The notes under the pieces: model-generated
Databases searched by the model: none
Seen by the model: the letters and a program-made list of their open reading frames with translations, nothing else
Told to the model about the DNA's origin: nothing
Translations under genes and position numbers: made by a program
DNA from: Fibrobacter sp.
GTDB lineage: Bacteria > Fibrobacterota > Fibrobacteria > Fibrobacterales > Fibrobacteraceae
DNA: 64,000 bases
Direction: 5' to 3'
Assembly: GCF_017551775.1 (NCBI RefSeq)
Contig: NZ_JAFZKX010000017.1
Location: 33,492-97,491 of the forward strand
Shown: positions 58,621 to 64,000 of the stretch, one piece after another
How positions within the stretch are numbered: the stretch's first letter is position 1
Layout: each line of letters opens with the position of its first letter

Positions 58621-59865
58621 ATGATGCCTTTCGTGAACATTACAGGGCAACGGGATGCCTACCGCGAGGAGTTTTTGGCCGCAGAACGGGCCGTCCTCGA
58701 TAGCGGATGCTATATCGGCGGGCCCGAAGTGGCCGCCCTGGAGGCGGAACTTGCGGATTTTTGCAATTCTGCGGGTCGGAATGCCGGGAAGGGCTCTTTT
58801 TTGGGGGGTATCGCAGGAAGTGACCGCGCGGAGCCAAAAACCAGGGCCGTAACGTGCGCGAGCGGCACCGACGCCCTCACCATCGCCCTCATGGCCCTCG
58901 GGCTTAAACCGGGGGACGAGGTCATCGTGCCCGATTTCACGTTCATTGCACCGGCGGAATGCGTCGCGTTTCTGGGCGGCATACCGCGGTTCGCAGACAT
59001 CGACCCCGAGACCTTGCAAATCGACCCGGAAAGCGTAAAGGCGCTAATCGGCCCAAAGACGCGCGGGATTATCGGCGTGGACCTGTTCGGGCAGTGCGCG
59101 CCGTTTGCACATCAGGCAGAAACAACGCTGTGGGAAATCGCCGTCGTGAACGACCTGTGGCTAGTGGAAGATGCGGCGCAGGCATTCGGCGCAGAGTATA
59201 GAATTTCGTCCGAATTTGGCAGCATAGCACAACGCGCCTGTACCCTCGCGACCATTTCCATCACGAGCTTTTACCCGAGCAAGCCGCTGGGATGCTACGG
59301 CGACGGTGGCGCGCTATTCACCAGCGACCCGAAGCTGGAAGCGAAAATCCGGCAGATCGCGAACCACGGGAGTACCGGCCGCTACCTGCACGAATCCGTC
59401 GGCATCAACAGCAGGCTCGACGCCCTACAGGCGGCCATATTGCGGGTAAAGCTCCGCCACTTCGAAGACGAACTGAAGGTGCGCCGCGAGAACGCCCGCA
59501 AGTACGACGAGTTTTTCGGCGCTTTGAACGACGCCGGCGGCATTGACGGTGCAAAAATCGTGCCGCAGCAAATCGGTGCAAATTGCAAGACGCCGAAACT
59601 TGAGATAAACTGCACGAGCACCTACGCGCAATATACGGTGCTGGCCGACAACCGCGAAGCGTTTATTGCAAAGCTAAACGCAGCCGGAATCCCGCACTGC
59701 ATCCACTACCCGCAGCCGCTGCACGAACAGCCCTGCTTCAAGGGACTCGCGCAGGGAAGCGAGAACAAGAACGCCATCATGGCGAGCCAGAAGGCCGTAA
59801 GCCTCCCCGTCTGCGCGTTTACCGATGTCGACTTTATCATAAACAAGCTGAGGTCCGTCCTATGA
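58621..59865 (+). CDS. DegT/DnrJ/EryC1-family PLP-dependent sugar aminotransferase
   Basis: A 414-residue fold-type I aminotransferase. Motifs: MMPFVNITGQRDAYREEF, ASGTDALTIALMALGLKPGDEVIVPDFTF, VEDAAQAFGAEY, and the PLP lysine K221 in SFYPSKPLGCYGDGGAL, then NHGSTGRYLHESVGINSRLDALQAAIL. This fits the WbpE/ArnB-type enzymes that aminate keto-sugars for surface glycans. A Gly/Ser-rich insert (about residues 48-78) lies before the ASGTDAL motif and is not usual. Which sugar is used is unknown; no other sugar-nucleotide genes lie next to it. The next gene overlaps by 4 bases. Confidence 0.85.
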   Translation: MMPFVNITGQRDAYREEFLAAERAVLDSGCYIGGPEVAALEAELADFCNSAGRNAGKGSFLGGIAGSDRAEPKTRAVTCASGTDALTIALMALGLKPGDEVIVPDFTFIAPAECVAFLGGIPRFADIDPETLQIDPESVKALIGPKTRGIIGVDLFGQCAPFAHQAETTLWEIAVVNDLWLVEDAAQAFGAEYRISSEFGSIAQRACTLATISITSFYPSKPLGCYGDGGALFTSDPKLEAKIRQIANHGSTGRYLHESVGINSRLDALQAAILRVKLRHFEDELKVRRENARKYDEFFGALNDAGGIDGAKIVPQQIGANCKTPKLEINCTSTYAQYTVLADNREAFIAKLNAAGIPHCIHYPQPLHEQPCFKGLAQGSENKNAIMASQKAVSLPVCAFTDVDFIINKLRSVL

Positions 59866-60374
59866 GAAACACCGACCTGATCCCCGAAATTGCGAACGAC
59901 ATGACCCCCCGCAAGGTCAAGGACTCGCAGACCGAAACGCACGCCATTGTGCATCCGGACAACACGAACGCGCTCCACAACGCCTTCGGGGGCTACCTGA
60001 TGGGCCTCATGGACGTGGCCGCCTGCGTGGTCGCCTTCAACCATGCGGGCCGCAAGGTGAACACCATCTCCATCGACGGGGTAAGGTTCTTCCGCCCGGC
60101 AAAACTCGGCACCATCCTGAACATCCACGCGAGCCTGAACCGCGCGTTCAACACCTCGATGGAAATCGGTCTGAAAATCACCGAGACCGACCCGGTAAAC
60201 AAGCAGGAACTGCCCATCGCGCACGGCTACTTCACGTTCGTCGCCATCGGCGAAGACGGCCGCCCCACCGCGGTCGCCCCGGTAGAGCCCGAAACCGCCG
60301 AAGAAAAGCGCAGGTACGAACAGGCGCTTGTCCGCCGCGAAGCCCGAATTGCATTAGGGAAGAAGCTGGTATAG
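59862..60374 (+). CDS. Hotdog-fold acyl-CoA thioesterase (YciA/ACOT-like)
   Basis: A 170-residue cytoplasmic protein. Hotdog features: ALHNAFGGYLMGLMDVAACVVAFNHAGRKVNTISIDGVRFFRPAKLGTILNIHASLNRAFNTSMEIGLKI, with the N...GG...D pattern of YciA/ACOT enzymes. HGYFTFVAIGEDGRP follows. It probably hydrolyses acyl-CoA esters. The start overlaps the aminotransferase stop (ATGA), so they are translationally coupled; the functional link between the two is unclear. Confidence 0.85.
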   Translation: MRNTDLIPEIANDMTPRKVKDSQTETHAIVHPDNTNALHNAFGGYLMGLMDVAACVVAFNHAGRKVNTISIDGVRFFRPAKLGTILNIHASLNRAFNTSMEIGLKITETDPVNKQELPIAHGYFTFVAIGEDGRPTAVAPVEPETAEEKRRYEQALVRREARIALGKKLV

Positions 60375-60418
60375 CAGCGGCGCGGCCTGTATACAGGCGG
60401 AACCATTATTTATGTCCG

Positions 60419-60445
60419 GGGCTCTTTCTGAGCCCCCTTCCCATT
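60419..60445 (+). terminator. Hairpin after the thioesterase gene
   Basis: Stem GGGCTC/GAGCCC with loop TTTCT, followed by CCCTTCCCATTTCT. The T-run is poor, so termination may be partial. Confidence 0.5.
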
Positions 60446-60447
60446 TC

Positions 60448-60453
60448 TAAAAT
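60448..60453 (+). promoter_or_regulatory. -10 box (TAAAAT) placed for a leaderless start
   Basis: TAAAAT ends 6 bases before the ATG at 60460. AGG lies in the gap but too close to act as an SD. Confidence 0.45.
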
Positions 60454-60459
60454 TTAGGC

Positions 60460-61800
60460 ATGCGCGGAACACAAAAAGACGTCAAAGACCGTTCCCTGAT
60501 AAGCCTCTCCTGGCCGCTTATCCTCACCTTCGCCGTGGGCATGATCCAGCCCATGATGGACAGCTGGTTCCTTTCGCGCACATCCGAAACCGCAGCCGCC
60601 GGCGTCGGCGCCATGCTCCCCATCCTCGGGGCGCTCTTTACCGCCCTCCACGCCTTCTCGCAGTCGGGCGCGAGCATCGTCTCGCAGTACATCGGCGCCA
60701 AGCAGAACAGCCACGCACGCAGCACGCAAACGATGGTCCTCTTCGGGAGCATCTTGCTCGGGGTGGCCCTCACGCTCCTCATCTACCCGCTTTCGGGCAC
60801 CATTCCCCGCTGGATGGGCCTGACAGAAGAACCCGCCGAATACGCGATGCAATTTTTGAGCGTCGTCTCGTTCGGGTTCGCCTTCCGCGCGCTGCAGACC
60901 ATCCTCACCGCCCTCATCGCCACGCACGGCCTTACCATCTGGAACCTCGTCGGCAACACGCTCACCATCGCGAGCAACGCCGCCCTGAACGTCGTGTTTT
61001 TGGAAGGGCTCTTCGGACTCCCCAAGATGGGCGTGCACGGCGTGGCCCTTGCCACAGCGCTCTCGTGGCTGATATCCTCGTGCATCCTCTGGCTCGTACT
61101 CAAATTCAAGGTGCATCACCAGAGCAAGGCCCGTGACTGGAAGCGCTCCCGCATCCTTCTCCCCGACTGGATACGCATCGGCCTCCCCGCCGCCGCAGAA
61201 CCCATCAGTTTCCAGCTTTTCCAAGTGTTCATCACCGCGATGGTCGTGTACGTAGGCACCACCGCCATGACCGCCCGCGTATTCGCAGGCAATTTCGCCG
61301 CTTTGTCAGTAATCCTCGGAGTCGGCCTCGGCAGCGGAAACCAGATTCTCGTGGCACATTTGGTTGGTGCGCACGATTTCGACAAGGCGAACCGCCGCGT
61401 GCGCCAGACGCTTGCCATCGGCATCACGAGCGGGCTCTTGCTCTCGATTATCGTAGCGCTTTTGGGCGAACATTTGCTCAGGCTCTACACCGACAATCCC
61501 GAAGTACTCCGACTCGGAAAAATTTGTCTCTGGTGCGACGTAGCCGTGCAACCCTTCAAGGCAGTAAACTTCATCGTCACCACCTCTCTGCGCGCCGCGG
61601 GCGATTCCAAGTTCCCCGCCATTGTCGGAAGCGGAATGATGTGGACGCTCGGGCTTGTCACCTCGCTCATACTCGCGTTTGCATTGGGGCTCGGGCTGCC
61701 GGGACTTTGGCTCGGCATGGCCGCTGACGAACTCTACCGTTCGTTTGCCAACATCTGGCGCTGGCGCAGCGGCCGCTGGAAAAGCAAGGCCGTGGTTTAG
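60460..61800 (+). CDS. MATE-family efflux transporter
   Basis: A 446-residue membrane protein with about 12 helices and the MATE layout: LISLSWPLILTFAVGMIQPMMDSWFLSRTSETAAAGVGAM in helix 1-2, GASIVSQYIGAKQ, and the second repeat LPDWIRIGLPAAAEPISFQLFQV...VFAGNFAALSVILGVGLGSGNQILVAHLVGAHDFDKANR. MATE proteins export drugs or metabolites using Na+ or H+ gradients; the substrate is unknown. Its stop overlaps the converging FISUMP gene by 4 bases. Confidence 0.9.
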   Translation: MRGTQKDVKDRSLISLSWPLILTFAVGMIQPMMDSWFLSRTSETAAAGVGAMLPILGALFTALHAFSQSGASIVSQYIGAKQNSHARSTQTMVLFGSILLGVALTLLIYPLSGTIPRWMGLTEEPAEYAMQFLSVVSFGFAFRALQTILTALIATHGLTIWNLVGNTLTIASNAALNVVFLEGLFGLPKMGVHGVALATALSWLISSCILWLVLKFKVHHQSKARDWKRSRILLPDWIRIGLPAAAEPISFQLFQVFITAMVVYVGTTAMTARVFAGNFAALSVILGVGLGSGNQILVAHLVGAHDFDKANRRVRQTLAIGITSGLLLSIIVALLGEHLLRLYTDNPEVLRLGKICLWCDVAVQPFKAVNFIVTTSLRAAGDSKFPAIVGSGMMWTLGLVTSLILAFALGLGLPGLWLGMAADELYRSFANIWRWRSGRWKSKAVV

Positions 61801-62744
61801 TTCTGGATGCAACGGACTGAGATACCAGCAGGCTTTTCTTCTTTGCTCAGAACCGCATAGTCAAAGGCGTATGCCATACTCACAGCATTCCCGTAGTCGC
61901 TATCGTATTCGGTAGAACTCCAAAAAATTGCATAGAAGCTCTCGTTATTGAATTTTCCTCCATAGCAGGATCTGCCACCAGTAGGGAGCGCAGAAAAACC
62001 GAATACATCCGTGCCATTGCCAATATGAGTGTAATAGTCATCCCAGCCGCTAGTAGACTTGAGCACTTTACCTTCTTCCTTTGATCCTCCACCAACTACC
62101 GTGAATAGAACATCCCATTCACCATTGTCTGGCAGATGCCAGCCCTCGGGACATATACCACGCACAGGATATGTCGGTGAACAGATTTTATCAGAACCGC
62201 AATCTTTGCCGTTCCCACTCCAGATGCCCACGCTGTCCATAGCTATCGCCCAAGTATAAAAGCGGCCGTATTTGGTGCAGTTATCCGAGTCATTGTCGTA
62301 GCACCAGCTAGTGGAATCAGAGGTAATTTCCCTAAAGGAATAAGGAACGTCCGTGAATGCGTAGTTGAGATTCTCCGCCATCCACCACTGGTCACCTATC
62401 TTCACGGTTTTGTAGGTCTGACCATCGCGGTCATCCACCAACTCGCCGTATTCGCAGTTGTCTTCCGTTTCTGTTTTGCAGCCTATTCGTGAACTAGACG
62501 ATAACTCCACCGAACTGCTGCTGGACTTGGCGCTGGAAGAGGACTTCACAGAACTGCTACTCGACTTGGCGCTGGATGAAGACCCGTCATCGCAGTCATC
62601 GCACACGCTCGACGACGACCAGTCCGAAGGCCGCGTCGCGAAACTGCTATCGTCGTCACTACAGGCGACAAACAGAGCCGCACAAAGAAACGCTATGGAC
62701 CCTATCGCGGCGCTCCGCTTGCTCCAGGGTGACAGTTTAGACAT
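61797..62744 (-). CDS. FISUMP-domain lipoprotein with poly-Ser linker
   Basis: A 315-residue protein. Signal peptide with lipobox FVAC (Cys28), then DDDSSFATRPSDWSSSSVCDDCDDG and a poly-Ser linker (about 54-85). The Fib_succ_major domain starts near 100: DDRDGQTYKTVKIGDQWWMAENLNYAFTD, CTKYGRFYTWAIAMDSVG, CPEGWHLPDNGEWDVLF, STSGWDD, ending GISVRCIQN. SD AGGAGG. The first 14 or so codons are made of a dispersed repeat (62696-62735), so the signal peptide starts with repeat-derived sequence. Directly follows its paralogue at 62759 in one operon. Confidence 0.88.
   Translation of the reverse strand: MSKLSPWSKRSAAIGSIAFLCAALFVACSDDDSSFATRPSDWSSSSVCDDCDDGSSSSAKSSSSSVKSSSSAKSSSSSVELSSSSRIGCKTETEDNCEYGELVDDRDGQTYKTVKIGDQWWMAENLNYAFTDVPYSFREITSDSTSWCYDNDSDNCTKYGRFYTWAIAMDSVGIWSGNGKDCGSDKICSPTYPVRGICPEGWHLPDNGEWDVLFTVVGGGSKEEGKVLKSTSGWDDYYTHIGNGTDVFGFSALPTGGRSCYGGKFNNESFYAIFWSSTEYDSDYGNAVSMAYAFDYAVLSKEEKPAGISVRCIQN
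62581..62672. repeat. Long repeat, copy 1 (FISUMP N-terminal region)
   Basis: This segment is identical by eye over about 90 bases to 63671-63762. It codes for the lipobox-proximal part (DDDSSFATRPSDW..., CDDCDDGSSS) of the gene. Confidence 0.8.
62696..62735. repeat. Dispersed TGTCATCC-type repeat inside the 61797-62744 gene
   Basis: Minus-strand reading begins CTGTCACCCTGGAGCAAG and ends ATAGGGTCCA. It forms codons 3-16 of the FISUMP gene. Confidence 0.55.
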
Positions 62745-62758
62745 ATTTCCTCCTAAAA

Positions 62759-63856
62759 CTAATCCTTGATGCAGCGGACCGAAAATCCGCCTTCCTTGTC
62801 GCCGTTGAGCAGGAACGCTTTGTTGCTGTCGTCATACAAACACAGGTCGTACACAGACCCGCCGTTATTTTGCTCAGTAGAACTCCAGATACGCGCGCCC
62901 TCGCCCTCAATGGCGTAATTCCCTTCGTCATACCTGCGACCGGCAGGGAGCGCCGAGAACCCAAAGGCATCCGAACCGTTACCACTGTTATTCCATCCGG
63001 ATGTAGACTTGAGAACCCAGCCAGCAACCGATGAGCCACCAACAGCGATGAACAACGTTTCCCATTCAGTTTTGCTAGGCAGGTGCCAACCACTAGGGCA
63101 TATGCCGCGCACGGGGTATGTCGGCGAGCAAGTCTTGTCATAACCGCACCCCTTGCCGTTCGTACTCCATATACCCGCACTGTCCATAACTGTCGCCCAG
63201 TCGTATAGGCGACCGTATTTTGCGCAGTATTCTGCAGAGTCGTTATAACAATAACCACTCGCCGTATCGTAATTCAGGTTCTCCGCCATCCACCACTGGT
63301 CACCAATTTTCACTGTCTTGTAAGCCTGGCCATCACGCTCATCCACCAATTCACCATATTCGCAGTTGTCTTTACTTTCTGTCTTACACCGAGTCGCCAA
63401 AGTGACCGAACTCGACGACTCCGCCGAACTGCTACTAGACTTAGCGCTGGAACTAGACAGGAGATCCCCAGACGAGCCGGGGATGACAGATGAGGACGAA
63501 GACTCCGCAGAACTGCTGCTTGACTTAGCGCTGGAACTAGACAGGAGATCCCCAGACGAGCCGGGGATGACAGATGAGGACGAAGACTCCGCCGAACTGC
63601 TGCTGGATTTAGTACTGCTACTGGACACACTTGTCTCACTATCGTTCGACTTCGGTGTGACGCTGGAAGAAGACCCGTCATCGCAGTCATCGCACACGCT
63701 CGACGACGACCAGTCCGAAGGCCGCGTCGCGAAACTGCTATCGTCGTCACTACAGGCGACAAAGAATGCAGCCAAGATAAGCGAAAGTACAAGATGTATG
63801 GATCCTCGCCTACGCGAGGATGACCGCAATCCAGGATGACACCACAAATTCGTCAT
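62759..63856 (-). CDS. FISUMP-domain lipoprotein with repeat-expanded Ser-rich linker
   Basis: A 365-residue protein. The start is the ATG at 63856, with AGGAGG five bases upstream; a more distant ATG at 63883 lacks one. The signal peptide begins MTNLWCHPGLRSSSRRRG, encoded by a dispersed repeat, and ends in lipobox FVAC. It is followed by the same DDDSSFATRPSDW block as its paralogue. The linker (about 60-150) is poly-Ser with two copies of SSSSVIPGSSGDLLSSSS, encoded by an 84-bp tandem repeat. The Fib_succ_major domain follows (DERDGQAYKTVKIGDQWWMA...GFSVRCIKD). Confidence 0.88.
   Translation of the reverse strand: MTNLWCHPGLRSSSRRRGSIHLVLSLILAAFFVACSDDDSSFATRPSDWSSSSVCDDCDDGSSSSVTPKSNDSETSVSSSSTKSSSSSAESSSSSVIPGSSGDLLSSSSAKSSSSSAESSSSSVIPGSSGDLLSSSSAKSSSSSAESSSSVTLATRCKTESKDNCEYGELVDERDGQAYKTVKIGDQWWMAENLNYDTASGYCYNDSAEYCAKYGRLYDWATVMDSAGIWSTNGKGCGYDKTCSPTYPVRGICPSGWHLPSKTEWETLFIAVGGSSVAGWVLKSTSGWNNSGNGSDAFGFSALPAGRRYDEGNYAIEGEGARIWSSTEQNNGGSVYDLCLYDDSNKAFLLNGDKEGGFSVRCIKD
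63418..63607. repeat. 84-bp tandem repeat in FISUMP linker
   Basis: Two full units (63418-63501 and 63502-63585, differing at about three bases) and the start of a third (from 63586). 84 bases is 28 codons, so copy changes keep the frame. Each full unit contains the palindromic segment GATCCCCAGACGAGCCGGGG (63463-63482 and 63547-63566). Confidence 0.85.
63671..63762. repeat. Long repeat, copy 2 (FISUMP N-terminal region)
   Basis: Identical by eye to 62581-62672, in the paralogous gene about 1.1 kb away; consistent with recent duplication or gene conversion. Confidence 0.8.
63799..63842. repeat. Dispersed repeat inside the 62759-63856 gene
   Basis: Contains the dyad GGATCCTCGCCTACGCGAGG followed by ATGACCGC and CAGGATGAC. 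On the minus strand it codes for residues about 6-20 of the signal peptide region. Confidence 0.65.
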
Positions 63857-63891
63857 ATTTCCTCCTTTTTCCATTATCTGCATAAAATATA
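63857..63891 (-). promoter_or_regulatory. Leader and -10 of the FISUMP pair
   Basis: On the minus strand TATATT (63886-63891) is followed by a leader containing AGGAGG (63861-63866) before the ATG at 63856. Confidence 0.55.
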
Positions 63892-63921
63892 AGATATCCT
63901 TTTACGCTCAAAATACCGAAG

Positions 63922-63975
63922 TGGCGGTGAAATCGGAACTTTTTTGCTATTTTCACCGCCATTTTATTAATTTAT
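63922..63975. other. Strong inverted repeat upstream of the FISUMP operon
   Basis: Perfect 11-bp arms TGGCGGTGAAA (63922-63932) and TTTCACCGCCA (63951-63961) around an 18-base loop. On the plus strand it is followed by TTTTATTAATTTAT, so it could terminate a plus-strand transcript; it might also be an operator. No gene is visible from 63892 to the window end. Confidence 0.55.
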
Positions 63976-64000
63976 CTGCAAGCAATCAGCAAAAAAAAAA

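Noticed and set aside
58486..59019. 177-codon minus-strand frame upstream of the aminotransferase
   Set aside because: It overlaps the well-supported DegT-type gene and has no family signature.
63418..63607. Tandem repeats considered as a CRISPR array
   Set aside because: Units are directly adjacent 84-bp copies without unique spacers and lie inside a coding frame; no cas genes are present.

Overview
The window looks like chromosome from a Fibrobacter-type bacterium (phylum Fibrobacterota). The strongest pointer is four lipoproteins with the 'Fibrobacter succinogenes major paralogous domain' (FISUMP), three of them with poly-serine linkers after the lipobox. Other support comes from an intracellular GH8 exo-oligoxylanase, many outer-membrane beta-barrels and lipoproteins, a Gram-negative pilMNOPQ operon, a DNPR-type (meso-DAP) MurE and an MglA/roadblock module. 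The sequence is moderately GC-rich by eye (not computed) and densely packed. No phage, IS element, rRNA or CRISPR array was seen; there is one tRNA gene.

Layout. 1-600: rimP and the start of nusA. 860-1080: small membrane protein. 1150-4600: a four-gene operon on the minus strand (tail-anchored STAS protein, degenerate M23 protein, lipoprotein, divergent Nudix enzyme). 4660-5880: PorV/PorQ-like barrel. 6058-6972: XerC/D recombinase. 7035-9334: lipoprotein plus barrel pair. 9399-10583: purT. 10712-12268: large barrel. 12295-26367: the dcw division and cell-wall cluster on the minus strand (mraZ, rsmH, ftsL, ftsI, murE, murF, ftsW, murG, murC, ftsQ, ftsA, ftsZ), which lacks mraY and murD. 26706-29554: small barrel, radical SAM protein, thioredoxin-reductase-like protein. 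29620-31673: GH8 enzyme and a MORN/FISUMP lipoprotein. 31680-32660: AT-rich stretch with a lipoprotein and a broken partial copy of it. 32692-35923: argJ, greA, holA and a stand-alone M41-like peptidase.

36007-45663 is a minus-strand run: pyrR, pyrB and a catalytically dead pyrC', then a PilZ protein, then pilM, N, O, P and Q behind their own consensus promoter. 45731-49694 holds a FISUMP lipoprotein, a cyclophilin, tRNA-Ala(GGC) and an intact M23 endopeptidase. 49719-51422 holds a DUF2334 deacetylase-like protein and uppP. 51442-57905 is a minus-strand cluster that joins an MglA-type GTPase, a roadblock protein, a DUF2914 protein, a 964-residue barrel and an Omp85 protein. Then come rpsT, a DegT-type aminotransferase with a hotdog thioesterase, a MATE transporter and two closely related FISUMP lipoproteins.

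Themes. Most of the window concerns the envelope: peptidoglycan synthesis and division, lipid-carrier recycling, pili, and outer-membrane proteins. Two points cut across it. First, about a dozen genes that start a transcription unit have a TATATT-like box only 6-7 bases (once 9) before the start codon, usually with no Shine-Dalgarno sequence, which suggests leaderless transcripts. Second, short dispersed repeats sit in intergenic gaps and, in the last two FISUMP genes, inside the reading frame.
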